A DNA stretch of 60,975 nucleotides from Verrucomicrobiota bacterium (GTDB lineage: Bacteria; Verrucomicrobiota; Kiritimatiellia; RFP12; UBA1067): assembly GCA_023269675.1 (NCBI GenBank), contig JAHFSX010000032.1, positions 1-60,975 of the forward strand, written 5' to 3'. Position 1 is the stretch's first letter, and each line of letters opens with the position of its first letter. Both the position numbers and the translations under genes were made by a program. This document shows, piece after piece, positions 51,301 to 59,130 of the stretch. A model generated the notes under the pieces. That model made no database searches. It had not been told where the DNA came from and was given only the letters and a program-made list of their open reading frames with translations.

Positions 51301-52522
51301 TGTTGTTGCTGCCGAGCGTCAGCAGGATGGGGACCCCGCCCGCGGAATTGGCCCGGGCCTGGGCGATCGTCAGCCCGCCGCTGCCGGAAATGGCCGCGTT
51401 GACGGCGGCGCCGTTCCCGCCGTACTGCGCTTCGCCCGTGGCGATGATGCCTTCGGAGGTGCCGAAATTGAGGCTCCCGGCGAGATTCGCGACCGGGGTG
51501 TACGCGTCGCTGGCGACTTTCTTCGGGTTCAGCAGGAGGACCCCGGGATTGACGCCGTCGCCGAGCGTGAGATTGGCGGAGACCTGCACCCCGTTGATTT
51601 CCAGCGCATAGGCTGAAACGGGGGCGGGGAGGAAGTTTGTTGAGGTGGTCGAATCGAGGCGGACGACGTTCGTGTTGCCGCCCGCGAAATCGGAGGCGAA
51701 CGCGGCGAAGGGGACGACTCCGTTGACGGCGTCATAGGTTGCCAGATGCCGCCACCGGTGGGTATCGGTGGTGACGGTGTCCAGAACAGTCAGCCAGGGG
51801 AGGATGCCGTTGGTCAGGTTGCCCGTGCCGCCGGGGAGGAACAGTTTGGTTGAACCGCCGAAATCGGCGGTGCCGCCCGAGGAATAGACGGTGAGCGCGG
51901 AAAAGGGCTGGCGGGTGAGGGTGTTTCCGGGCTGGGCCGTCAGCGTTCCGCTCGTGGTCCGGTCCAGGAACAGGGTTGCCGGTCCGGGCTCAAGGGTGTA
52001 GGCGGATGCCGTCAGCAGCGCGCCGGAAGGGGCGGTCTGCGGGACAACCTTGACCGTGCCGCCGGCGTGCCGGAGCGGGCTGTCGGGCGACAGGGTGCCG
52101 CGCGTGGTGACTTCGCCCTCCAGGACGCGGATGGCGGAAAATCCGGACAGGGGTTGCGTGAACTGGACCGTGGCGCTTCCCGACTTGGTCAGGACGGAGC
52201 CGTCGCCGGTGAAGGGCAGATTCACCGCCACCGTTCCGGAGGAGCGCAGGGTCGGATTGTTGATGAGCGCCAGTGCCGTGCCGTTGAGGGTGATGGTGCC
52301 GGCGGTGTTATAAATGCCGCCCAGGGAGGCGTTCGTAATGTTGTTGACCGTTGCGGCCGCATTAAAGGTGGCGATTCCGGAGGCGCCCGGAACCGTTTGA
52401 TTGAGCCAGTTCAGCCGGTTGGTGTAGTCGCCGGTTGAGCCGGTCCAGGTGCCGTTTTGCGCGAGGAGGGCAAGCGGGAAAAGGAGAACCGCGCCGAAGC
52501 GCCGGAGAATGTTCATGTCCAT
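48389..52522 (-). CDS. Secreted autotransporter-associated beta-strand-repeat / LamG protein (1377 aa)
   Basis: The protein has a signal peptide (RRFGAVLLFPLALLAQNGTW). Many autotransporter-associated beta-strand repeats follow (for example GPVTLVKTGAGTLTLSRPQT, YAGATIVSNGTLRLSAF; ITFAGSGTL-style copies at about 100-130, 640-740 and 1010-1080). Two LamG/concanavalin-like domains begin SEVSLWLDASKTSSL (about 735-960) and NGLVVALDAANAQTNAAG (about 1085-1270). The C-terminus shows no beta-barrel and no PEP-CTERM anchor, so it resembles the large soluble or surface beta-helix proteins common in Verrucomicrobia and Planctomycetes. It is probably an adhesin or carbohydrate-binding protein. SD GAAGGG precedes the ATG. 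Confidence 0.88.
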   Translation of the reverse strand: MDMNILRRFGAVLLFPLALLAQNGTWTGSTGDYTNRLNWLNQTVPGASGIATFNAAATVNNITNASLGGIYNTAGTITLNGTALALINNPTLRSSGTVAVNLPFTGDGSVLTKSGSATVQFTQPLSGFSAIRVLEGEVTTRGTLSPDSPLRHAGGTVKVVPQTAPSGALLTASAYTLEPGPATLFLDRTTSGTLTAQPGNTLTRQPFSALTVYSSGGTADFGGSTKLFLPGGTGNLTNGILPWLTVLDTVTTDTHRWRHLATYDAVNGVVPFAAFASDFAGGNTNVVRLDSTTSTNFLPAPVSAYALEINGVQVSANLTLGDGVNPGVLLLNPKKVASDAYTPVANLAGSLNFGTSEGIIATGEAQYGGNGAAVNAAISGSGGLTIAQARANSAGGVPILLTLGSNNTYSGPTHLLGGRVYVYGAGAFGNSPEVFVHGDSRAGFGSELLIAASSVLLTNKFYVSGNGFDGNNPCSLRVSGTGSGFSGEICLQDDTIIRNCANSDTATTPAHLYGPLTGAGALTLYSGLTDTNGLSLYAPSTYVGDTVTRGYVYLRRQATLGQGTVKNSGILTVCDAAGLGSATQLTNTGTFVVSTTNDTVISTPIAGAGAIAKKNSGTLTFTAPVAATNFLGNSGDTLVNGGVAAFGTADTVYTIGSSSAAATVILGNAATNVYAGFLTGPVTLVKTGAGTLTLSRPQTYAGATIVSNGTLRLSAFLEAPLRASEVSLWLDASKTSSLKLAGDGTTVTNWADQSSYAASFKEDTGTPRLTLPSFNPGGFGGRGSLQFNGSLTNKLNATVSQPVKTFFILNQPTAVSGMDGLFGTAARNSDFGIRASVSSGLGAYDVNNSQFFLCDDSTNTFINGINSNKFTIGAAHLLSGVTRNLRTETWAVGNYVNDAGNQTQPRAFTGNIGEIIAYPVELTAAERQLVENYLMCKWGLRSATATNILPAATALTLADTGTLDLNGISQSFASVSGTGRIINSGRSANLTINSETATEFLGTIGGSNTLVKAGSGTLSVSARQAYLGGTAIQSGTLKIDILPPTNGLVVALDAANAQTNAAGNVTAWASATPAGASYTVPGAATAPRKIIDGSLHLPAVQFDGVSNRLYNSSTLNLQSLFAVNRVEGYNGLGGLFGADGDYGLRLSSATTWQSGGPTDFILPGDGGSMYINGVSGYSFTPNVPHIVSALSSVKKTRGGTALGWYYNQTRSYPGSVYEMLIFNRAMTASERVKIESYLNLKWLKGGLSNLLPTNSLYIAAGAVLDLGGTTQTVNTLTGSGSVTNGTLVLTGELPVTVNANGTCAPYTTSASLDLSKASIRLINPQYLRGGAQTVVEVTGAGTLTGVPAFANLPGGWIVVLEGKLLRVYPGGTLLLVR

Positions 52523-52737
52523 GACAGATACCCTTCAACTGATAAGAAATCGCGGCCCGGCTGACGCCGGCGCGCGATTGCGGGAAGCGAGGCCAAGCCG
52601 GCCTGCGACGGCAAAAGTGGCGAACTCAAGCTGGATACTTTGCCAGAAACCGTGGTTAACGGCAAGAATATCGCAGGCCAGGTTGCGGGCGGCACGTTCG
52701 TGACGCTGAAAAAATACGCCTGTCTCAGCGCGGACGG

Positions 52738-53199
52738 TTATCCCAGTTGCCCCTGCGCCCTTTCGGACACATGCCAGGCGGGGTGAGGATCGCCGCGGTC
52801 CTGGCCCCACATGCGCACGAGCTCGTCGCCTTTCCATTGGGCGAAGACGACGGCGCGGGTGTCCGCGTCGCCGACCGCCAGAATCGAGGCGCCGGGCTGG
52901 CCGGCGTAGGAAAAGAGCGTTTTCGAGCCCCGTTCGACCGCCAGCATCCGGGCTGCGGCTTGCCCGAAATAAGAGGACAGCCGGACGGCCAGGTCGTCCA
53001 CGCGCCGGGCCAGGTCCGCGACGCAGTGCCGGGCGTTTTTCCGGTCCTCCTCTCCGAAGGGCGCGTCCGCGCAGATGATCTCCACCCTCAGGCAACCGGA
53101 CGGCAGGCGCTGATGGGAAAAGGGGATCAGCGCCACAAAATGCTCGCCGCCCTTTTCGGCTTCCCAGGCGGTAGCGTCGGTCAGGTCGATGTTCATCAT
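52738..53199 (-). CDS. Hypothetical protein (about 153 aa)
   Basis: The conserved-looking core begins MMNIDLTDATAWEAEKGGEH and continues FVALIPFSHQRLPSGCLRVE, RRVDDLAVRLSSYFGQAAAR, RMLAVERGSKTLFSYAGQPG and RAVVFAQWKGDELVRMWGQD. No family was recognised. The mixed alpha/beta composition suggests a soluble cytoplasmic protein. The frame is open to a Met at 53289, which would add 30 residues, but the AAAGGA upstream of 53199 and the poor N-terminal composition favour the shorter form. It is flanked by repeats and the giant beta-strand protein. Confidence 0.7.
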   Translation of the reverse strand: MMNIDLTDATAWEAEKGGEHFVALIPFSHQRLPSGCLRVEIICADAPFGEEDRKNARHCVADLARRVDDLAVRLSSYFGQAAARMLAVERGSKTLFSYAGQPGASILAVGDADTRAVVFAQWKGDELVRMWGQDRGDPHPAWHVSERAQGQLG

Positions 53200-53440
53200 G
53201 GCGTTGCGCTGTCCTTTCCCTTCTGCGCCTGTTTGCGGCAGCGGCAGGGCCTTCATGCCCAAACGCAGGATTGCCGCATAGAGTCGCATAAAGACTCAAT
53301 TGCGCCAAGACGGCGGATTTCCTAAAAAAGGTTCAGCATCTCTCCTAAGGCCGGCGGGCCCTCGCGCAGCGCCCTGCGCACCGCGAGGAGACGCTCGCGA
53401 AGCGCGGCCACGTGAGGCACGCCGGTCTGCGGTCATTGAG

Positions 53441-54108
53441 CTGAGATTAACCACCAAGACGCCAAGAACACCAAGAGCACGAAGTTTTAGCATCTTGGTG
53501 CCCCTTGGCGTTCTCCGTGCCTTGGTGGTGGAAACTGAATTGAGGGATTTACCACCAAGACACCAAGGGCACAAAGAGCACGAAGTTTGATTCTTGGTGA
53601 GGCTTGGTGCCCTTTGTGGCTTGGTGGTGGATGTTGAATTGAGAGATTTACCACCAAGACACCAAGAACACCAAGAAACACCAAGTTTTTGAAAGGTGGA
53701 GACCTTGGTGCTATATGTGGCTTGGCGGTGGATGTTGAGTTGAGAGATATAACACGAAGACGCGAAGACACAGAAGAAACACGAAGTTTTAAATCTTGGA
53801 GACCTTGGCGCTCTCCGTGCCTTGGTGGTGAAAACTGAGTTGAGAGGTTTAACACGAAGACGCGAAGACACAGAAGGAACACGAAGGGGACTTTTAGCTG
53901 AGAATCAGGTCTTGAAGTCTTCTTAGAGTCTTCGTGCCTTTGTGTTGGGTATTGGATGTTGAGTTGAGAGATTAACCACCAAGACACCAAGAACACCAAG
54001 AAACACTAAGTTTTAAATCTTGGAGACCTTGGCGCTCTCCGTGCCTTGGTGGTGAAAACTGAGTTGAGAGGTTTAACACGAAGACACGAAGACACAAAGA
54101 ACACGAAG
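53441..54108. repeat. Array of about seven ACCAAGA-type inverted-repeat units, about 100 bp each
   Basis: Units start with ACCACCAAGACACCAAGAAC-like or AACACGAAGACGCGAAGACA-like text (near 53450, 53550, 53650, 53750, 53850, 53972 and 54075). They end with the complementary CTTGGTGGTGGA-like text, then a GAATTGAGAGATT-type linker. Within each arm the word ACCAAGA(C/A) repeats with 8-10 bp spacing. Confidence 0.9.
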
Positions 54109-54233
54109 GGGGGCAAAACGGATCAGATTGAACCGAACAGAGGGAATTGCTATGATGCCGACACGCTGAAGCGGTGCGTGATGGCGAACGGTGTTACCGG
54201 AACGCGTTGGATATGGGCAATGTGCAAAGTAGA

Positions 54234-54358
54234 TTGCGCTGAAAAAGTCGGTGGACGACACGGAGGTCATCCCTCCACGCGCGCTGAGGCGTGCTTTACT
54301 CGCATTCTGGAGGGTCGGGCTCCGTCCCGACCGTTCTCGACCGACTTTTTCAGCGCAA
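54234..54358 (+). repeat. MITE-like element with 18-bp perfect terminal inverted repeats, copy 2
   Basis: The ends are TTGCGCTGAAAAAGTCGG and CCGACTTTTTCAGCGCAA, exact reverse complements. The 125-bp element carries internal palindromes (GGGTCGGGCTCCGTCCCGACC type). It is non-coding and lies 68 bp upstream of the lipoprotein gene. Confidence 0.88.
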
Positions 54359-54425
54359 CCCGAGTACAATCACGATCCCGATACCATCGTAAGAATCTTA
54401 AAACTCAATCAGCAAGTGGTGACAG

Positions 54426-54884
54426 ATGAAGAAAGCTATATGGACGGGCATACTTGCAGGCATCATGATCCTTTTCAGCGGATGCTTTGACAACAGTGAG
54501 TATGACAAGTTGGCAACGGAATCCAATGTGGTTGTCCTGTGCAAGAATCACGTGATGAACGGTATGGTCTGGGTGCAAATTGTAGACGCTTGGAGGGACG
54601 AAAGCAGCGGAGCTTTCACAAACAAAGTGGCAGACATGATAGAGCTGCATATTCCAGTTAATTCACCTGATTCGTGTGGCGAAACCTCCATCATGTTTTT
54701 TGGAAACATGAAAGGAATCCCCTATCATTACCACACTGTTTTTGTGCATGCCGGGAAAGTCAGCGGAGGGCTGACCGTCGAACGGTTTAAGTCGATGATC
54801 GAAAACTCTCACTATTCGGGAAAAGAACTTGAAATTCCATGCAGAACCGACGGGAGAGAAAAGGGGGTCGTGATTGGACATTAG
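54426..54884 (+). CDS. Putative lipoprotein (152 aa)
   Basis: MKKAIWTGILAGIMILFSGC gives a lipobox with Cys 20. The mature part is a small alpha/beta domain (ESNVVVLCKNHVMNGMVWVQ, ADMIELHIPVNSPD, KGIPYHYHTVFVHAGKVSGG) of unrecognised family. The last codons run into an 85-bp sequence that also forms the 3' end of the next gene. It is AT-richer than the chromosome average. An SD-like GTGGTGA lies 5 bp upstream. Confidence 0.72.
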   Translation: MKKAIWTGILAGIMILFSGCFDNSEYDKLATESNVVVLCKNHVMNGMVWVQIVDAWRDESSGAFTNKVADMIELHIPVNSPDSCGETSIMFFGNMKGIPYHYHTVFVHAGKVSGGLTVERFKSMIENSHYSGKELEIPCRTDGREKGVVIGH

Positions 54885-54957
54885 GCAAATAGCGGTTATG
54901 CGTGACGTGGCGTCGGCACAACATCGGGCAGAAGGTCTAATGTCGAAATACGACCCC
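54868..54957 (+). repeat. Shared 3' tail repeat, copy 1 (uninterrupted)
   Basis: The text from CGTGATTGGACATTAGGCAA to GTCTAATGTCGAAATACGAC recurs at 56158-56380, where it is interrupted by the MITE-like element. The ends GACATTAG/CTAATGTC are inverted repeats and an inner hairpin GTTATGC/GCACAAC is present. Confidence 0.7.
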
Positions 54958-55038
54958 AAACGGATAAGAACGTGCGCGATATGCAGTTGACGTGCGCCTG
55001 AGCAAAAAAACTGTTACGAGGAAAAGAGGTATATCCCT

Positions 55039-56163
55039 ATGCAGCGTTTGACAAACAACGCCATGTGTCATCTCCGGAACGCTCTGCGCCGAAGCGCGGG
55101 CATCGTGCGGGCTTTGCCTGCGGTCGTTTACGGAGCGTGGATCGCCGGTTGCTTTTGCGGGTGCGGTCCGGCCGGGGACGATCCGGAGAGCCGTCCTGGA
55201 ACGGCTCAAACGAGAGTGATCCGGGAAGACGCCGTCTTGAAGGAGATCGGCGCGTTCCGCAACGAGACCCGCTCCTGGTACAACTCGAGCCGCTTTGACG
55301 ATTTGGAGAAACGTGCGGCCGAGCTTCGCGCTTCCAAGGCGATCTTCGGGAACGGACGATGGAAGATCCAGCGGTTCTATGATTCGCTGGAGTGCTCCGA
55401 CGAAGAGCAGGAAAGCATGTGGCAGCTGCATGAGCGGATTCACTTGGACTGGATCGCCAAGAAACCTGCGTCGATCACAGCCCGGGTTGCGTATGCGGAT
55501 TTCCTGGTGAGCTATGCGTGGCATGCGCGCGGCGAGGATGTTGCGGACAAGGTGACGCCCGAAGGCTGGAAACTTTTCCGCGCGCGGTTGGCGGCGGCTC
55601 ACGCGGGCATCGACGAGGCCCGCAAGATGCCGGAGAAGGATCCTTACGTGTGGACGGTCGCGCTTGCGATCGCGCTCGGCGAAGGGCCGGAGAGGTCGGA
55701 ATACGATGCGCTCGTCGAGCAGGCGCACGCCAGTGAACCGATGTTCTGGAGCTATGACACGGCAAGGGCCTTTTCTCTGCTTCCCAGGTGGTATGGTAAA
55801 CCTGGCGACTGGGAGCACTATGCGTTAGCCGCCTCGGCCCGCGGCGACGGCGTGGGCGTCGAGACGTACACGCGCATTGTGATGTATCTTATGGGGCGCT
55901 ACGGCAATATCTTTACGGAGACACAGGCCTCCTGGCCCAAGACGCGCGAAGGGTTTGAACAGATGCTCAAGAAGTATCCCGAGTCGGAGGAGGTCGTGCA
56001 GTTCGCGGCCATCCTGTCGTCGTTCGCCGGCGACCGCGAGTTCGCCCAACCCCTGTTCAAGCGAATGGGCGACACCTGTCTCTTGAACGTCTGGGGGTCC
56101 CAGAAGCGGTTCGAGTATTGGCGGAAATGGGCCGCCGGACCTCAGGGAAAGATGGGGCCGTGA
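55039..56163 (+). CDS. DUF4034-like lipoprotein or membrane-anchored protein (374 aa)
   Basis: The N-terminus is long and basic, followed by a hydrophobic core ending in GAWIAGCFCGCGP with several possible lipid-attachment Cys. The body matches the DUF4034 pattern: EKRAAELRASKAIFGNGRWK, IQRFYDSLECSDEEQ, HLDWIAKKPASITARVAYAD, SYAWHARGEDVADKVTPEGW, and later WYGKPGDWEHYALAASARGD with EQMLKKYPESEEV. It is probably a helical, TPR-like protein outside the cytoplasm; function unknown. SD AGAGGT precedes the ATG. The stop lies at the start of the shared 3' repeat. Confidence 0.8.
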   Translation: MQRLTNNAMCHLRNALRRSAGIVRALPAVVYGAWIAGCFCGCGPAGDDPESRPGTAQTRVIREDAVLKEIGAFRNETRSWYNSSRFDDLEKRAAELRASKAIFGNGRWKIQRFYDSLECSDEEQESMWQLHERIHLDWIAKKPASITARVAYADFLVSYAWHARGEDVADKVTPEGWKLFRARLAAAHAGIDEARKMPEKDPYVWTVALAIALGEGPERSEYDALVEQAHASEPMFWSYDTARAFSLLPRWYGKPGDWEHYALAASARGDGVGVETYTRIVMYLMGRYGNIFTETQASWPKTREGFEQMLKKYPESEEVVQFAAILSSFAGDREFAQPLFKRMGDTCLLNVWGSQKRFEYWRKWAAGPQGKMGP

Positions 56164-56380
56164 TTGGACATGAGGCAAATAACGGTTTGCGTGACGTGGT
56201 GTCGGCGCAACATCGGGCAGAACGTCTAAGGCCGGTTGCGCTGAAAAAATGGATCAGGAACGATCGGGACGGAGCCCGACCTTCCAGAATGCGAGTAAAG
56301 CACGCCTCTGTGCGCGTGGAGGGACGACCTCCGTGTCGTCCACCGACTTTTTCACCGCAACCTCATGTCGAGATACGACC
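56158..56380 (+). repeat. Shared 3' tail repeat, copy 2, split by the MITE-like element
   Basis: CGTGATTGGACATGAGGCAA through CAGAACGTCTAA matches 54868-54940. The remaining ATGTCGAGATACGACC appears only after the 127-bp element at 56235-56361. Confidence 0.7.
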
Positions 56381-56609
56381 TCATATGTTAAGTTTGGAGA
56401 ACGGGGATGGGAGCGGGAAGGGGTTGCTTGAAAAGGGGCGGGGCGTGTGCTAGTGTTCTAGCCTGTTGGTGTACGGCACATGTGGTATCGAAAGGAAAAG
56501 TGGTAGCGTGCAATTTCTATTTCTTGGAGCAGAGCAAGTCTGTTTGTCCCTATGTCCCGCCCCCTTTGCCGTTTGTTATGAAAAACAATGGCAAGCGCGA
56601 AAGCATTAA
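56164..56609. other. Intergenic region upstream of the leucine-rich-repeat gene
   Basis: It contains the split tail repeat and MITE copy 3. The segment 56400-56609 has no recognised element and probably includes the promoter of the next gene. Confidence 0.5.
56235..56361 (-). repeat. MITE-like element, copy 3 (opposite orientation)
   Basis: The ends GTTGCGCTGAAAAA and GACTTTTTCACCGCAAC are imperfect inverted repeats. The interior is the reverse complement of copy 2 (GATCGGGACGGAGCCCGACC, GTGTCGTCCACCGAC). Confidence 0.82.
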
Positions 56610-57815
56610 ATGTCCTGTGTCCAAATAAGCCCCCTTGACCTCTTGAGTTCAACCGCCCGCATCCACGCATCACTTTTTTTCGCATGTATCGCCCTGTCCT
56701 TGGCGCCCACCACTTCCCGCGCCTTGGCCCAAGGCGACTATACCTATACCATCAACGTTGCGGGGCAGGCCACCATCACCCGCTTCAATCAATTTTACGG
56801 TGGTGCTTTGTCCATCACCAACGCACTGGATGGATACCCCGTCACCTCCATCGGTGCCGGGGCCTTTTCCTCTTGCCTCTATCTAACCGCAGTCACCATC
56901 CCCGCTAGTGTCACCGCAATTGGCGACGACGCGTTCTTTAACTGCACCCGACTGACCTCCGTCGCCATCCCCGGTAGCGTTACCGCCATCGGCTACGAAG
57001 CGTTCCGTTCCTGTTCCGGCCTGAAGAATCTGACCATCGGCATCGGCGTGACCTCCATCGGCAGCAGCGCGTTCCGCGAATGCACCAAGCTGACCGCCGT
57101 CACCATCCCCGACAACGTCACATTCATCGGCGGCAACGCGTTCCAGGATTGCACCAGCCTGACCACCGTCACCATCCCCGGCAGCGTCACAGCAATTAGC
57201 AATTTTGCCTTCAACAGGTGCACCGGTCTTAAGAATCTGACCATCGGCACCGGCGTGACCTCCATCGGCAACTCCGCGTTCGCCAACTGTACCGGCCTGA
57301 CCACCGTCACCATCCCCGGTAGCGTCACCATCATTAACCCCTGGGCTTTTTACTCTTGCGAATACATGACCACCGTCACTATCCCCGCCAGCGTCACATT
57401 CATCGACTCCTCCGCTTTCGTCAACTGCATCCGCTTGACCTCTGCCTTTTTTAAAGGCGACGCCCCTGGTCTCGGCTCAACTGTATTCGGTATTACCACC
57501 CCCGCGACGGTCTACTACCTGCCCGGCACCAGCGGCTGGGGGCCGACGTTCGGTGATCGTCCAACCGCTTTCTGGCGCCTTCTGTACCCCCTGATCCTGA
57601 ATGCCAGCAATAGCTTTGGTGTGCAAACCAACGGGTTCGGGTTCACCATCTCCTGGGCCTCAAACAAGCCTGTCGTGGTCGAAGTCTGCACTAACTTATG
57701 CAGTGACGCATGGATCCCCCTGCAGACCAATACCCTCGACAACGGCGTGATCTTTTTTCGCGACCCCTCTTGGACCAACTACCCCGCCCGCCTCTACCGG
57801 CTCGCCTGGCCGTGA
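56610..57815 (+). CDS. BspA-type leucine-rich-repeat secreted protein
   Basis: The 401-residue protein has a signal-like hydrophobic N-terminus (ASLFFACIALSLAPTTSRAL). Nine or so LRR_5 repeats of 23 residues follow, with the pattern LTxVTIPxSVTxIGxxAFxxC (about 75-290). A short C-terminal beta domain (FTISWASNKPVVVEVCTNLC) ends the protein. BspA-like LRR proteins are surface adhesins or binding proteins. The repeats are very similar at DNA level, suggesting recent expansion. The ATG at 56610 lacks a strong SD. The 3' end overlaps a small antisense ORF. Confidence 0.85.
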   Translation: MSCVQISPLDLLSSTARIHASLFFACIALSLAPTTSRALAQGDYTYTINVAGQATITRFNQFYGGALSITNALDGYPVTSIGAGAFSSCLYLTAVTIPASVTAIGDDAFFNCTRLTSVAIPGSVTAIGYEAFRSCSGLKNLTIGIGVTSIGSSAFRECTKLTAVTIPDNVTFIGGNAFQDCTSLTTVTIPGSVTAISNFAFNRCTGLKNLTIGTGVTSIGNSAFANCTGLTTVTIPGSVTIINPWAFYSCEYMTTVTIPASVTFIDSSAFVNCIRLTSAFFKGDAPGLGSTVFGITTPATVYYLPGTSGWGPTFGDRPTAFWRLLYPLILNASNSFGVQTNGFGFTISWASNKPVVVEVCTNLCSDAWIPLQTNTLDNGVIFFRDPSWTNYPARLYRLAWP

Positions 57816-57984
57816 GCGCCCGCCCGGCTGCGACATCGTGCAGCGTCAGCAGGAACTTCGTGCCTGACGGGGTTTTCAGAAACTGCAGGAGCTGTTTCCG
57901 GTCCGCGTCTTTCCAGGGTTCGGGCGCCTCGTACCGCGCCTTCGGCAGCGGCAGCTTGCGGCCTGTGGTGTCGCATTGGTTCAT
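57691..57984 (-). CDS. Small hypothetical gene, 3' end running into the LRR gene (possibly truncated)
   Basis: Residues 1-57 are protein-like: MNQCDTTGRKLPLPKARYEA, PEPWKDADRKQLLQFLKTPS and GTKFLLTLHDVAAGRA. This resembles small phage-associated helical proteins. The remaining 40 residues, Arg/Gly-rich, are antisense to the last 125 bp of the LRR gene. A truncated gene whose end was replaced at about 57815 is more likely than a true 97-aa protein. Confidence 0.45.
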   Translation of the reverse strand: MNQCDTTGRKLPLPKARYEAPEPWKDADRKQLLQFLKTPSGTKFLLTLHDVAAGRALTARRAGRGGRGSWSKRGREKRSRRCRGYWSAGGSMRHCIS

Positions 57985-58435
57985 TGGTTTTGTCCTTTAT
58001 TTTTTCAACAGGATGACAGGATGAAACAGGATGGGATTGCGTTGCGGACGGCCCGGCGGTCCGTCCCTGCCTCGCGTGCCCGGAGGTCACGCGCCACCGA
58101 TTCATTCTGCCTTCTGTTCCTGAATCTGACCCTGGTATCCTGCGGCCCATGCGCAGGGATGCGCATGGCACATCCCAATGTGGCACGCCCATCCCTGGGC
58201 GTGCGGAAGCTGTCCTATTCCGGCTTCTGTTCTTCCGGCTTCGGTCTTTCGCTTTCTTTGTGTCTTCGTGTTAATTTTTTCTGTTGACGATGGTATGGAC
58301 AGAGGGTTATGGTTTCAACGTTATTATATGCGGTGACGCGCATGAGGACGTTTCCTTGCTGGCGCGGCAAGGGGCAACCGGTCACGCGCGGAACCATCAA
58401 TCACCCAGTGGCAGAGGCCACGGAAGGAGCGGCGA
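57985..58435. other. Intergenic region with short word repeats
   Basis: No gene is supported. It includes ACAGGATG-type words (CAACAGGATGACAGGATGAA near 58005), a region of mutually complementary words (TGCGCAGGGATGCGCATGGC near 58150) and CTTTGTGTCTTCGTG near 58256, which resembles the ACCAAGA/ACGAAG repeat family. Confidence 0.5.
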
Positions 58436-58903
58436 ATGAAGGCGATGCTATGTGGAGTCATGACGGCGGCGCTGGCGTTTTCGGCGGGACCGGCGTTGGC
58501 GCAGGAGGCCGGAGCCAAGTGTGAGGTTACAGGGGCCAAGGCGGCGGCCGGAGCGGAGGCGGCCAAGACCGTCGCGCCGGACATCAGCCTGGCGGAGCTC
58601 AAGCAGGCGATCGCGGACAAGGCCGTCACGCTGCTCGACTGCAACGGCAGCGCGTCTTACGCGAAGGGGCACATCCCGGGCGCCATCAACTTCGAGACCG
58701 CCAAGACGGGGCTTGCCGACGTGCTGCCCAAGGACAAGGCGGCGCTCGTGGTGGCGTATTGCGGCGGCCCCTTGTGCGGCGCCTACAAGGCCGGCGCCGC
58801 GGCCGCGGCGAAGCTGGGCTACACGAACGTGAAACACTTCTCCGGAGGCATCAAGGGTTGGAAGGGCGCCGACGAGAAGCTGGAGACGGCCGACGTGCCC
58901 TAA
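58436..58903 (+). CDS. Periplasmic rhodanese-domain protein
   Basis: The 155-residue protein has a signal peptide (MLCGVMTAALAFSAGPALAQ). A single rhodanese domain covers about 48-150: ISLAELKQAIADKAVTLLDC, SASYAKGHIPGAINFE and the active-site loop VAYCGGPLCGAYKAGA with a candidate catalytic Cys, then GYTNVKHFSGGIKGWKGAD. Such domains transfer sulfane sulfur or act as sensors. SD GGAAGGAG lies 5 bp upstream. It is a stand-alone gene. Confidence 0.9.
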   Translation: MKAMLCGVMTAALAFSAGPALAQEAGAKCEVTGAKAAAGAEAAKTVAPDISLAELKQAIADKAVTLLDCNGSASYAKGHIPGAINFETAKTGLADVLPKDKAALVVAYCGGPLCGAYKAGAAAAAKLGYTNVKHFSGGIKGWKGADEKLETADVP

Positions 58904-59130
58904 GTGCGGGCAGAACAAAGGCTCGGACCGCTGCCGCAAGGCGCCGAAAGCGAAATAGCGGCTTCGGCGGGCGGAGACGGGTGGCTTTGCGCCGGGAGGC
59001 GTCTGGCCGCCCCGCTCAGGGCTGTCCCTGTGTGCGCCGAGGGTGCTCGCATGGCGCGGCGATCAAATTCTTTGTCAGGTGGACCGTCGGCACAATTGCC
59101 GCACCCGATGCCGCCGCTGCGACGGTGGCT
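58904..59130. other. Intergenic region, nothing recognised
   Basis: This is the 227-bp GC-rich gap between convergent genes. No terminator with a U-tract and no repeat family was recognised. Confidence 0.4.

Larger units (their letters stand above)
53290..54425. other. Long repeat region, no gene
   Basis: 1.1 kb without a supported gene holds the ACCAAGA-type hairpin array (53441-54108) and a MITE-like element (54234-54358). ORFs drawn across it are translations of repeats. Confidence 0.75.

Noticed and set aside
53441..54108. Possible CRISPR array
   Set aside because: The units are inverted repeats built of short words. There are no unique spacers of constant length and no cas genes nearby.
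54868..54957. attC interpretation of the shared 3' tail
   Set aside because: The complementary boxes occur in the order GTT...AAC and not AAC...GTT, so the site does not fit attC architecture despite the inverted ends.
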